Below, in pieces: positions 49,101-55,821 of a DNA stretch of 64,000 nt; position 1 is the stretch's first letter, and each line of letters begins with the position of its first letter. Made by a program: the position numbers and the translations under genes. Source of the stretch: Diplolepis rosae. Its lineage: Eukaryota; Arthropoda; Insecta; Hymenoptera; Diplolepididae. The DNA lies in the NCBI GenBank assembly GCA_030998225.1, contig JAPYXD010000686.1:1054001-1118000 (forward strand), written 5' to 3'. The notes beneath the pieces were generated by a model, which ran no database searches, was not told the DNA's origin, and worked only from the letters and a program-made list of their open reading frames with translations.

Positions 49101-50560
49101 CTACAAAAGAGGCATTAAGGGCACTTTTCTAAGTCCATTAGTTTACTTCTAAATTAAAAAAAAGCACAAAATTCCTAAAAATCCCAAATTGTCAATAACT
49201 TTTGAGAAAATCACTTTTTACCCAACTGTAAAGAGTTGCAAACACAGGAGCAGATGTGTGATGAACCTTCATCCAACTTAGCTTTCTAAGGACTTACTGA
49301 GAGACCCTCTTAATTTAATAATGAACAACTTTTACAGACAACTTTTTCCGTTAAAATCAGTAATTTTCATACTGCACGGAAAACGAACTCGGCACTTTGC
49401 TCGCTCGCGACAGTGGCGTCACGTGACCAGAGTGTGCCGCTAGCTATTGGCGCGTGATCTCCCAAGTGATGCCGCCGTCCCGCCAAAGTGTGGCAGTTAG
49501 ACGTACGTACACTCTGGGCGCGTGACGCCACTGTCACGAGCGAGCAAAGTGCCGAGTTCGTTTTCCGTGTGCAGAGCTAAATATAAAAAAAATGTTGAGA
49601 TCCAGCCTTAAGTAGTTCATTGTTAATTTACATTGAAGAAACTAGTAGTTTAAATTGTTAAATTATTGTTTTACATACATATCGGAATCATGTAAGCCCT
49701 CAAACTTATTTGTTGGAATTTTTGTAACACAAAAAGGTAATTTGACTGGCTCACTTGGTCACTATCGCCCTGCAATAAAATAATAAAATATTTTCTCTTG
49801 ACTCTTTACAAAAATATATCAATTAATATATATAACATATTCATTAAAAAAAGAATAAATTCTTCGTTAAAGGAACAATTACGCCCTTGTATCTTAAAGG
49901 AACCCCTTAGGCTGCGAGTTGTACTCCAAAACAACATCTGCCATTAATACCTCTTGTTGTGCACTCTAGCAAAGCCAGCCCAGCCTGTCAACCAACACGC
50001 TGAAGCTTAAGATTTTTATGGAGGTGCCAACCTCTGTTGAAATGCTCGGATCTAAAACCTAATGCTTTGGCCGACTGAGTTACAATGCCTAAAAATACCA
50101 TATGCCTATATAAAAAGATGCATGAGAACTCTAAGGCAAGTTAAAAAGTAGAGAAGTCCAAGATTAGTCTTATCGTCGTGCTGTCTAAATATAAATCCAC
50201 GAAGTTAGCACGTTGAAGCTTTACTCAAAAAAGTTACAATAACGGTAACAGAAAGATGTTGCTAAACGAATGTAATGGTACAGCCTCAGTTTAAAAAAGA
50301 TAAGAGTGGGGCTTCACATAATTTTGGGAAGTAATATTAACGCTAGTGTGTTACTTTTCAATACCAGCCTGAAGCTATTGACTGTAAAGTACTATTAGAA
50401 TAACACATATAATTTTTTTACGATGTTAACAGGGTAGCTTGAATCCTGCAAAGTTCTTTTTGTCACCGGATCATAGATACTTGTTACTTGCTAAAAACAT
50501 GAAAGAATTGTTTCAATATTCTTACTGGGCCCAATATACAATTTATGATGTAAACACACA
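28132..50560 (+). CDS. Dipeptidyl-peptidase (DPP4/6/10, S9B) gene, two exons of the N-terminal propeller
   Basis: Exon 28132-28284 (51 codons, phase 0/0, CTTTGCAG before and GTA|GTAAGT after) reads LVNDYLLPKFFNGSWVSNQH and on to MDTSDPNSSSRILMPKEIV. Exon 50433-50560 (42 codons plus 2 nt; TTAACAG before, CA|GTAAGT after) reads FFLSPDHRYLLLAKNMKELF and then SYWAQYTIYDVNTQ. The pattern 'F-NG-W…Y…GG', followed by 'F-LS-D-(R/K)Y-LLA…(F/L)…YS(Y)-A-Y-IYD', is the conserved start of the beta-propeller in DPP4-family membrane proteins. The phases join correctly. The 22-kb intron between them is packed with transposons. Signal anchor, other propeller exons and the hydrolase domain are outside the window or unseen, so active enzyme versus inactive DPP10-like cannot be decided. 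Confidence 0.8.
28573..29860. mobile_element. Foldback element with 512-bp arms, TA flanks
   Basis: Arms 28573-29084 and 29349-29860 are inverted copies with few differences, separated by a 264-bp spacer. Ends CACTACCGTCGGAAATTGT / ACAATTTCCGACGGTAGTG are flanked by TA on both sides (28571-28572; 29861-29862), suggesting a Tc1/mariner-type non-autonomous element. No transposase inside. It lies in the DPP intron. Confidence 0.88.
29863..30750. other. AT-rich intronic sequence, nothing recognised
   Basis: Nearly 0.9 kb of the DPP intron with no coding signal or repeat I can support. Confidence 0.4.
30752..31200 (+). pseudogene. mariner transposase N-terminus, decayed
   Basis: Frame pieces read MEKLEYCTVIEFLELNGKPL, then EFERGRTAVFDKE, PETATTDEVINYVHENV, LTINQIVEAAGFSQERA, EKLGMRNLSAR and RFFTVDQKQ. 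This is the HTH region of the large mariner group whose transposases contain GRP-KTATTDE and LT-RQIAEAVGIS. Several stops; no DDE part recognised. No terminal repeats found. Confidence 0.72.
31384..31860 (+). pseudogene. Ty3/gypsy RT fragment, decayed
   Basis: MPMGIKNAPVASQCLMNTVL matches the RT palm stretch usually read as MPFGLKNAPATFQ. The active-site YLDD has become YLVS. Further on, QFLRLSGYYQRAMQNCS recalls the FLGL-GYYRRFI motif. A different lineage from the two main gypsy elements here. Confidence 0.7.
32359..33494 (+). repeat. 5' LTR of the second gypsy element
   Basis: Starts TGTCACGTCCCGCGAC like the first LTR and ends TGACGTAACA, but the U3 is unrelated. It holds a ~178-bp tandem duplication (units from about 32496 and 32674, sharing AAGCTTCAATACCAAATATG), a TATAAAAAG box at 32855, and three ~33-bp repeats CGAGTCCAGT…CCATCATCTCTACACGG at about 32928-33030. 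AATAAATA near 33362 could be the poly(A) signal. Confidence 0.82.
33511..33529 (+). promoter_or_regulatory. Primer binding site, tRNA-Gly-like with changes
   Basis: TGGTGCATCAGCCCGGGAA differs from the site at 4535 by one substitution and one inserted C, so it pairs imperfectly with tRNA-Gly. Confidence 0.7.
33631..33910 (+). repeat. Leader tandem repeat, ~107-bp units (3 copies)
   Basis: Units begin AAAATAAAATAA at 33631, 33738 and 33846. Each holds (T)TGACCTTGA(G/C)GCTAAC, the reverse of TCAAGGTCA. Same place and unit as in the first gypsy element. Confidence 0.8.
33901..35211 (+). CDS. Ty3/gypsy reverse transcriptase and RNase H
   Basis: A 436-residue open frame. The N-terminal ~12 residues come from leader and TA-repeat sequence; real homology starts near FPPVHKEEITEQVDELL. 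RT motifs: WRMVLDFRKLNEKT (about 61-74), FSVFDLATGFHH with the first catalytic Asp (about 101), MPFGLKTPPATVQRLMD (about 133-149), and YLDDIVIF (163-170). RNase H: TTDASEYAIRGIL (Asp about 312), YEKEALAI and VTDHKPLVW (about 376-384), and NADALSR near the end. No frameshift or stop inside; catalytic residues are present. KTPPATVQ replaces the usual KNAPATFQ. Without gag or protease the copy is not autonomous. Confidence 0.93.
   Translation: MIKRLILYIYIYRFPPVHKEEITEQVDELLKNKIIKPSQSPYNTPVWIVSKNPDSKGKIKWRMVLDFRKLNEKTIRASYPLPNINDILDSLGSARYFSVFDLATGFHHIKMDPKDSHKTAFSTPHGHYEFYRMPFGLKTPPATVQRLMDITLTGLIGTELFVYLDDIVIFAGTLEEHEKKFNNLIQRLRKANLHLQPEKCEFRRPKIGYLGHIIVKNGIRPDPKKIIAVKEFPVPKTQKNVKQFLRLAGYYRRFIEGFSRIANLFNQLLKKDAPFILTDKQQTAFDILKSRLCEEPLLQRTDFSQPIVITTDASEYAIRGILSQAKIGKDKPIAHTSRSLSDTEKKYDTYEKEALAIIFCVTHFCPYLYGRKFTLVTDHKPLVWFQNSKDPCSRVSRWRLKLAEYDFDVVYKAGKMNVNADALSRNPIINEKRSRN
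35212..36049 (+). pseudogene. pol linker between RNase H and integrase, with AT-hook and acidic repeat
   Basis: Four open stretches are separated by stops at 35211, 35491-35493 and 35797-35799, with frame changes near 35950. Notable parts: an AT-hook KRKRGRPRK (about 35585-35611) and an acidic run ESDSDSDPDSDPE (about 35671-35709). Between the typical end of RNase H (35211) and the next pol block the reading is degenerate, so an intact pol polyprotein is not possible. Confidence 0.6.
36050..37240 (+). pseudogene. Ty3/gypsy integrase, C-terminally truncated
   Basis: A 396-residue frame. HHCC zinc site: H117 and H124 (AHSSALGGHKG), C154 and C157 (CLQC). Catalytic triad: D187 in SMDIVGP, D247 in LTDQGRDF, and E283 in GSLERSHH, with 35 residues between the last two. 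Right after the Glu, SLERSHH runs directly into DWIELAMFSYNTS, so about 15-20 residues of the usual helix are missing. The frame ends after GDNVFLLKGS…GFL, cutting off the C-terminal region. No env follows. Confidence 0.88.
37241..37725. other. No feature recognised
   Basis: About 480 bp between the truncated integrase and a small palindromic element. No ORF or repeat supported. Confidence 0.4.
37726..37970. mobile_element. Small palindromic MITE, 245 bp
   Basis: Nearly the whole sequence is a palindrome: AGGCCATGGATCAACCAGGTC / GACCTGGTTGA…-type ends (right end CTGGTTGACCCATGGCCTT), and inner AAAAATAGATTTTTGGTA / TACCAAAAATCTATTTT. No coding capacity. Confidence 0.8.
37971..39270. other. 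AT-rich intronic sequence, nothing recognised
   Basis: About 1.3 kb. One acceptor-like TTCTTTTCAG near 38020 is followed by only a short open frame; no gene called. Confidence 0.4.
39616..40647 (-). pseudogene. Tc1/mariner-like transposase with DUF4817-type N-terminus, decayed
   Basis: The N-terminal ORF (40647-40300) reads FDILMILRECREDYRTAQDL, AAHYPDRQQKSHMAFKQL and FCRFGTVKQTRVKRRP, the DUF4817 helix-turn-helix common in insect elements. The C-terminal ORF (39987-39616) has MQDDGAPPHCALCSRQV, KWIGRGGPVDWSPRSPDLTS and FLWGFVKERV, a DDE_3-type end. Between them (about 39990-40300) frames are broken. GRGGPVDWSPRSPDL is characteristic. No intact copy. A possible outer end, CAGGGCGAGGCACA near 39277, has no partner that I can find. 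Confidence 0.78.
41060..41700 (-). pseudogene. R1-like ORF2 endonuclease domain, broken
   Basis: APE-type endonuclease blocks: SYISEQYK-like text (LLISEQYKWSQNSAW) near 41580, IAADFNSKSPVWSC (41330-41290) holding the catalytic Asp/Asn, and LSDHRCIEFSIQER (near 41220-41180), the usual SDH motif. At least two frame changes and stops. The RT domain does not follow. Confidence 0.75.
41695..42672 (-). pseudogene. R1-like ORF1 (gag-like) with three zinc knuckles, frameshifted
   Basis: The N-terminal piece (42672-42184) is a Lys/Glu-rich coiled region, EGWKDVLHLLREQKKKMEKL, then basic sequence and KEILKAMKAKVDPQEFG, the hallmark before the central ORF1 domain. The C-terminal piece (41982-41695) carries CFRCQGYGHVSRGC, a second knuckle (CWKFGGASHVAKEC, with Phe for Cys) and CLTC, the 3-knuckle end of R1/I-type ORF1. 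Runs of about 11 C (near 42126) and 12 G (near 42438) coincide with breaks in frame. Product: RNA-binding particle protein; non-functional here. Confidence 0.78.
43086..43193 (-). CDS. Possible first exon of a secreted protein
   Basis: An ATG at 43193 (MRSQVACLVPYCLSS…), or a second at 43139 (MIVFLALATSSGAPYLAE), gives a hydrophobic leader typical of a signal peptide, ending at GAG|GTAAGT (exon end 43086). No downstream exon was found at lower coordinates, so this is a weak call. Confidence 0.3.
44148..44955 (-). CDS. Spliced Cys-rich gene, minus-strand copy (family also at 58.6 kb)
   Basis: Three exons. Exon 1 ends at 44758: KKSYNGVLFRVSFRKIKETF, then LKCCFIDPA, TAG, and a donor GTTAGT right after the stop. 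Exon 2 is 44686-44339 (acceptor TTTTGCAG; ATG at 44685; 115 codons plus 2 nt; donor GTAGGT), with SAADSSAMDTASVDHV, TEELHRILSW and CSHSVPSAYCLG at its end. Exon 3 is 44238-44148 (acceptor TTTTTACAG), giving IQGAEERFCRCGRFIRLPPC and stopping after STCG. The join is in phase. The C-terminal pattern C-x-H…P…C-L-G…GA…FC-x-CGRF repeats at 59.5-59.7 kb, and exon 1 aligns with the end of the 58626-59132 ORF, including the stop followed by a donor. The fold looks zinc-binding; function unknown. Further candidate exons at 44041-43930 are uncertain. Confidence 0.55.
44956..45780. other. No feature recognised
   Basis: AT-rich, no supported exon. It is where the N-terminal part of the minus-strand Cys-rich gene would be expected, but none is visible. 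Confidence 0.35.
45782..46021 (-). pseudogene. Non-LTR RT fragment (R4/NeSL-like), with internal deletion
   Basis: HPALVKCMQNIIKNPEHAPS followed by FMLGGITYIQ, then QEGCCCNSRSCKDLVTIDSI, resembles the RT stretch with 'P…GxTYL…K' and 'EQKGCRRGSRGCKDQLLID' found in R4/NeSL-type elements. The part between the two motifs is missing, and the frame changes afterwards. Clade assignment by motif memory only. Confidence 0.55.
46262..46931. other. AT-rich intronic sequence, nothing recognised
   Basis: No ORF, no clear repeat. Confidence 0.35.
46932..47130. repeat. 199-bp dispersed repeat, copy 1 (SINE-like)
   Basis: About 85-90% like 49966-50165, in the same orientation; both begin TAGCAAAGCCAGCCCAGCCTGTCAAC. 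On the minus strand, GCATTG(C/T)AACTCA(A/G)T(T/C)GGCC resembles a degenerate A box and a GGTTGG(T/C)(G/A)CC stretch a weak B box, so a tRNA-derived SINE is possible. Confidence 0.7.
47857..48939. repeat. Nested imperfect foldback
   Basis: The left arm (47857-48003) is the inverse of 48786-48939: GGGTCTTG…CCAGACG… / …CGTCTGG…CAAGACCC, with TCGCATTTCGTTC / GAATGGAATGCGA. A second, tandem-related arm lies at 48012-48125 (CTCGGTGAGATCGCATGC). In the centre, TGCTCCCAGATCGTGGATGG (48490-) and its inverse near 48690-48712 form an inner hairpin. Old and diverged; no coding capacity. Confidence 0.6.
49372..49574. mobile_element. MITE with 65-bp terminal inverted repeats
   Basis: CTGCACGGAAAACGAACTCG at the left and CGAGTTCGTTTTCCGTGTGCAG at the right; inversion continues over TCGGCACTTTGCTCGCTCG and GTGGCGTCACG. 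It is GC-rich relative to its flanks. It lies within a weaker outer inverted repeat (TTCAGCATTTTTTTGTACTTAGCTCT at 49010-49035, inverse at 49573-49600). Confidence 0.82.
49966..50165. repeat. 199-bp dispersed repeat, copy 2 (SINE-like)
   Basis: Partner of 46932-47130; see there. Both copies are in the DPP intron. Confidence 0.7.
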
Positions 50561-52590
50561 GTAAGTATTTTGAATCTTACTTTTAGCATGTTATACATAT
50601 AGCACAATCTACTTTTCAATAGCATGTTAGGTGCAGATTGGCGAAAGCTGATTGATGGAAAAAAAATTATGTATGACTACTACGGAATTCTTGATTGGCA
50701 TATCATATTTACACGAGATTCTGCCTAACAAGATAATAATACTGGTTACAGAGTCCCAACAAGATACGGATTGTCATCAATAATTCAAATTATTTTGCAT
50801 TTTTGTTTGTTTTATATTGAAGTTAACAAAGGCAAATCAAAAGAGACGAAAGAAAGAAAAAGAAGGAAGGGGATTTGGGAGATTACCTTCTTTTATCTTT
50901 CCTCCTTTTTTGTTGGGTTTTTTAAGTTCTTCCGTTAAAAAACGATTGTCTGTTCAGACATTTTTTCCAATTTGGATGTTGTGCAGATTTGAGAGTTCGA
51001 ATTATTCCGACTCCTTGGAACTGTGAATTATTACATTGGACAAATTAGTTTGAAATAATTGTCATTTAGTTGACGAGCGTTCCATTTGTGTAAGAATTAA
51101 GATTCAATTTGATAATTTGGTCGGGGAAATTTGTGTTTTTCATCAACGTTCTCCTTTGATGCGGAATAATGATGAAAATAATTTGCTTATTAGACATAGA
51201 TTAATTTTTTTCGTGAATTGAAGGTGATTTTGAAGAAAAGGAGATGGGAATAGTTATTAAAAATTGAGTATAGACGTTATGTGTACATATATGATGTGCC
51301 ACGAAGAAAAGGGTCCTAGACTGCAAAAATTTATTTTCAGATTATTAGTGTTGTCAACGGTTTACGAGTTGCTTTATCTGATAAAAAGTCCGCGTAATTA
51401 TACTCTGTGAAGTTTTTTTACAATTAAGCCCAAAACTTAGGTATTTAGTAGGCTATTTGTTTCAAACACGAGGTTACTCAAGTAGCTCTTACCTCTTCCC
51501 CCTCCAGTTCCATTCACTTCATGCGTGTGTGTCATGTGCAAGGCGAAGGAAAACAATGGAGGGCACGTAACAAGCGTGTCCAAGTGTAGTTGTGAGTGGA
51601 TATATTATATGTTGCGATATGACATCGTGTACAATGCAAAAAATCTATTTATATCAATCAAGCATATTGTGCTCGATCGTCTCTTAGCTTTTGATAAGTT
51701 TGGGAAATTCGTCTTTCAATATAATCTCAAAAATGCTTGGTTGGGGAGGTTCTGTTTTTTAGGAAACTATTTCTGATAGCCAAACAAGGGTTTCACCAAT
51801 CCAAAATCCACTGGAATAATTTGATCCGAGTGCTTGACGAACGAAGCCAAGTGGAACTATTAACGTTCCACTATTTCCGACAGGGATGGTTGCGTATAAT
51901 ACATCATGTATTATGCATGGTTTTGTACATGTAACTACGCATAATACGTCCCGAGTTTTCTACAAATGTATTATAAATTTTATCACCAGAGTAGAGTGGC
52001 GGAAATTTGGAAATCGGCATTTAGAAAATATCCAATCGTCTTACAAAAACTACCATAATGTTAAACGATTGCCTCATTATTTTACAATATTTATAATTTG
52101 TATCATTAAATTGATTAGAGATGTATATACTGTATACGTATGTACTGTTTCATATGACAGAATCAGAGAAGTCTGATGGCTCGAATGTTTGTATCATTAT
52201 GAATTCTAGTAATAAAGTTATTCCTGTTCGTCCGGCGATACAGCATCTTTAGATGAAAATCAAGTTCCTCATAGACGCTATCAGAGAACACGAAAAGAAA
52301 AAAATTGACATTGCATTATCTCACTTCTTGTGATGCATAGGATTGCACTCAGGTGGGATGGGAGTGTCTTCACCTCGCTTAGTTTTTTCCGCCGCTTTTG
52401 GAGTCTGGATGTCAACTTGCCCCTTTTCGCTGCGAGCAGCTTCAATGTGGACTTGGCCCTTAATTTTATCTCTAGCCTTCTTCAGAGACTCTCTCTAGTC
52501 ATTCAGCTGGTTTTGTCCGCCTCGGGTATTTAATTTCCCCGATACCACCCATATCTGGAAGGTGTTCCCCTATAAGCGACACTAATAAAA
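50561..52590. other. Downstream DPP intron, no exon recognised
   Basis: About 2 kb beginning with the intact donor GTAAGT at 50561. I searched by eye for the next propeller exon and did not find it. Several short ORFs (for example 51525-51776) have no supporting splice or family evidence. Confidence 0.4.
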
Positions 52591-52595
52591 CCCTC

Positions 52596-52746
52596 GGATG
52601 GGGTTAATTACGCGGAGATTCTACAAAGTCTGAAGAGCCCCGTAAACTCTGAGGAGTTAGGGGTCACGATAGGAGAAATTAGAGAGACCAGGACGACGGA
52701 CTTTCTGGTTGGAGTAATGTCTGTTGCGAAAAACGGAGAAAGGTAT
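52596..52746 (+). pseudogene. R1-like ORF1 fragment
   Basis: An open stretch reading NYAEILQSLKSPVNSEELGV, then TIGEIRETRTTDFLVGV and KNGER, matches the core of R1/I-type ORF1 (pattern YAE-LR-LK…V-PEELGV-I--IR-TR-GD-LV-V). It stops just after, in an AT-rich run. Confidence 0.65.
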
Positions 52747-53037
52747 ATTATATAAAATAGTGTAAAAAATAGTGATATCGACTTGGAAAAGTTAACTGAA
52801 GAAGTGAGAGTTGGAAATTTTATGGACGGGAATGATTATGATAGTTTGGTTGAAAAATTAGCTACAAGTATTTCGAGTAGTGCGCGAAATGATAAGGGCC
52901 AAAATAAGACTAGTTTCATAGTAAGTGAATTACAAAAAGTAGGATTGAATGTTAGCAAAAACAGTGGTGTGAAAGTTGAGAGTATAGGGAATGTTCATAT
53001 GAACTTAGATCAAGTCAGCGTTAAAGAAAAGTTGTGA
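52747..53037 (+). CDS. Unknown ORF, 84+ codons
   Basis: An open frame KLTEEVRVGNFMDGNDYDSL…, with SELQKVGLNVSKNSGVKVES, ending KEKL and a stop at 53035-53037; open back to about 52770. Codon use is less AT-extreme than the spacer, and a second short open stretch with NRFLANKRVGLSNKLKEKI follows at about 53075-53225. Not recognised; may be a piece of a mobile element. Confidence 0.3.
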
Positions 53038-53429
53038 ATTTTCTGCAGATGTATTTTAATAAAATGTTCTCCAGACTGGAATCGATTTTTAGCTAATAAG
53101 AGAGTTGGTTTATCAAATAAATTAAAAGAGAAAATAGCCTTTTATCGCATGAATGGTGCTCTCTATCTCAGGAGTACTGTTTATAAAGTGGATGAGAAGA
53201 ATGTCTTAAACACCGTAAGTGTTTGAGAAGATAATTTTACCTAATATATAATTTTTGAATTTTGAATATGTCATATCTATATTTTGTTTTTGTTTAGTTA
53301 GATTCAACCAGAATTCGGTGGATGATGGGCAGTCGGAAGTTAAAAAGGGTTTTGCTCAAGCTGAAGGGCAATATCCTTCATGTATTCAAAGAATTTTAAA
53401 ATCTTTCTCTGGGAAGAAAGGCGCTTTCG

Positions 53430-53508
53430 ACTGCGTTGGGACTCGACCCCAGGACTCTTGATTGCCGGTGAACTGCTCTGCCATTGAGCTACACAGGTGT
53501 CCGACATC
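53430..53508 (-). repeat. tRNA-derived SINE head
   Basis: On the minus strand: A box TGTAGCTCAATGGCAGAGC and B box GGGTCGAGTCC at normal spacing, and an acceptor stem CTGTGT / ACGCAG. The anticodon stem is poorly paired, and body sequence continues past the tRNA-like part (AAGCGCCTTTC…), so a SINE rather than a working tRNA gene. Confidence 0.65.
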
Positions 53509-53569
53509 TCCTTCTCCACAGGAAGATCTCCTTATATCGCCCAGTGGCTCAGTCTAGCCGCTGTAAATG

Positions 53570-53713
53570 ATTTCAAACTAATTAGTTGAGTTTGAAATTT
53601 TAGTCACTGCCTACATTATCGGAGGGTCACTAGTCGCGTATCAGATACGATACGTTGTCGACTGGTGTCCTCGTAGACAATTTCAAACTCTTACATCGCA
53701 AATTATGCAAATG
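53570..53713 (+). mobile_element. MITE-like repeat, copy B
   Basis: Opposite-orientation partner of 11621-11762; about 85-90% alike over 142 bp. Confidence 0.75.
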
Positions 53714-54104
53714 ATTTCAAATATTTAAAGAATTTGCAATCGAAACGTAGGATGCAGTAGACGATTAGATAAGACCCTATTATAAGAATCAAGGTCTCCT
53801 TTTGTTTCCGGTGGTATGAGGTCGAAACTTCAAGAAGGAGGTATCGTACGGGTGAGTTTAAATAACATAAGAGTCTTTAATTTCAGTAAGACATAATTTC
53901 AGGATTTTTATTGACTAATTATATTATTGTTTCAGATTATTACTATTCATTATTATTTATTGCTATGGATGGGACCCAGAAGGACCCCTGATGCTTCGGT
54001 ATTCCCGTTGCATCACCAACTAAAACCTCATGCGCGACCCCACAGCCCGTGCCAAAGGGAAAGTTCCTGGGCCACGCTTTTGATCTAAATCACGGCTACG
54101 TCTA

Positions 54105-55389
54105 CCAGGTGTGTTAGTTGAAGTTTGCCGATTTTTTCAATAAAGAAAACACTTAATTCTCAAAGGAATCTCAAAAAAATTGTATTCAAAGTATTGACCA
54201 TTTGATTCTACACGTTTTGCCCATCTTTCAGGCAAATCATGGATAAAATTCCAAAAAACTTTTTTTCTTTCAAGGCCAACCATTCGACGAGCCATTTTTC
54301 GACTTCTTCAAAATTGGCGAAGCGCTGCTCTGCGAGTGAGTGTCCCATCAATGCGAAAAGGTGATAGTCGGACGGGGCGAGGTATGCAGAGTATAGCGGG
54401 CGCAATAATATTTCCCAATTCAATGCTTTTAATGTGTTCTTCACCACTTTAGCGGTATGAGACGGTGCGTTGTCATGTTGTTGGATAACTTTGCCATGTC
54501 TTCGGGCCCATTCCCGCCGTTTTTTGATCAACGCATGATTCAAATTGATAATTTGTTGTCGGTAGCGATCCGTATTCACCGTCTCACCAGCTTTTAATAA
54601 CTCGAAGTACACCACACCACACTGGTCCCACCAAGCATAGAGCATTGTTTACAGCCAAAGCGATTTGGCCTTGGAGTCGATGGGCCGACCGCACCAGGTG
54701 AAAGCCATGATTTTTTCCGCTTCGAGTTCTTGAAATAAATCCATTTTTCGTCCCTTGTGACAATTCGATGCAGAAAAGATTTCCGTTCGAACCGTTGAAG
54801 CAGCATTTCACAAATGGTTTTTCGATTTTCCATTTGTCTATCGTTCAGTTGGTGTGGTAACCATTTTCCATACTTTTGGATTTTTCCCATGGCTTTTAAA
54901 CATTGGCAAATTGCTCCTCGGGTCACATTTAATGTTTGTGCAAATTGTTGTTGCGATTGAGTTGGGTCTTCATCCATTAACCCCTGCAATTCCTCGTCTT
55001 CGAACTTTTTCGCTGCACCAGGATGTTCATTGTCTGTTAAATCGAAATCTCCACTTTTAAATTGACGAAACCATGTCTCACATGTTCTAATCACTGGAGC
55101 ATGTTCACCATAAGTTTCTGCCAGCAATCGATGAGCTTCAACTGCATTTTTCTTTTGATGAAATAAGAAAAGCAACGAATGCCGCAAATGCGATTTACTT
55201 GGAACGAAACTCGACATATTCACTGAGGTAAACAACTATGATGCTATTATTTTGGCAGAATGTAATTGTGTATTTTTGAAGGTTATTGTCCATAGAAAAA
55301 TATGACATAGATGCCAAATCATAGAAATGTATACATATCTCTAGCGACATCTATGAGTAAAACCGGCAAATTTCAACTAACACCCCTGG
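54105..55389 (-). mobile_element. mariner element 2, complete length
   Basis: Terminal repeats CCAGGTGTGTTAGTTGAA and (other strand) CCAGGGGTGTTAGTTGAA. TA flanks the left end (54103-54104); the right flank reads CA, probably a mutated TA. Length 1285 bp. Confidence 0.87.
54208..55217 (-). pseudogene. mariner transposase 2, single frameshift
   Basis: Two ORFs (55235-54594 and 54645-54208) together cover a whole transposase. N-terminal HTH: MSSFVPSKSHLRHSLLFLFH, CETWFRQFKSGDFDL, QFAQTLNVTRGAICQCLKAM. Catalytic Asp 1 is in FLHRIVTRDEKWIYF, Asp 2 in HDNAPSHTA and Asp 3 in APSDYHLF (34 residues between 2 and 3). The YSPDL usually found before APSD is YSAYL here. A small indel near 54650 shifts the frame between KSWLSPG… and WWDQCGVVYFELLKAGET. 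Apart from that it is well preserved, so this copy is younger than the mariner at 26.4 kb. Confidence 0.88.
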
Positions 55390-55821
55390 CATGGAGAAGT
55401 AGCCCATAAGAATCTAGCGTTTGTCCCTAATTGATGGACAATCTCAAAGTATATGGGTGGGAGTTTCGTTGTCTTCCCCACATAATCGACAAAGTGGACT
55501 TTCTCCAAATTCCGTCTTGTTGTGAACTGGCTTTCCATCTACAGTTTTCCATCCATTTGTTTTTCATGTATGTATCCATTTCGTAAAACTGTAGATTAAA
55601 AATTTGGAGTCTGTAAATATCTATAATTTAGGCACACCATTCTTAGTGGAATTTTATGCAGCAGCTGTCGCAGCCTGTATCTTGGCAGAGTTATTAGTTT
55701 GCCGTCCTTGGGCAGGCTTTGAGATGTTCCAAGGGTGATCAGAGCCAAACCATACACCCACGCCTCCTTCGGGTTTTCCCTTACGATTGTGAACACACGC
55801 CTTATCTATATAAACCTCTGG

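Larger units (their letters stand above)
53980..55600 (-). mobile_element. R1-like non-LTR 3' remnant, interrupted by mariner
   Basis: Minus-strand translation of 55520-55395 gives KPVHNKTEFGESPLCRLCGE followed by DNETPTHIL and a stop, the CCHC-type end of R1/Jockey-like ORF2. A mariner (54105-55389) follows, then probable 3' UTR at 54104-53980. Coding ends in stops. Confidence 0.62.

Noticed and set aside
53430..53508. Working tRNA gene on the minus strand
   Set aside because: A and B boxes are present, but the anticodon stem does not pair and the sequence continues as a repeat body; called a SINE head.
55596..55796. 66-residue minus ORF beside the R1-like remnant
   Set aside because: No family match and no splice support; overlaps decayed retrotransposon sequence.
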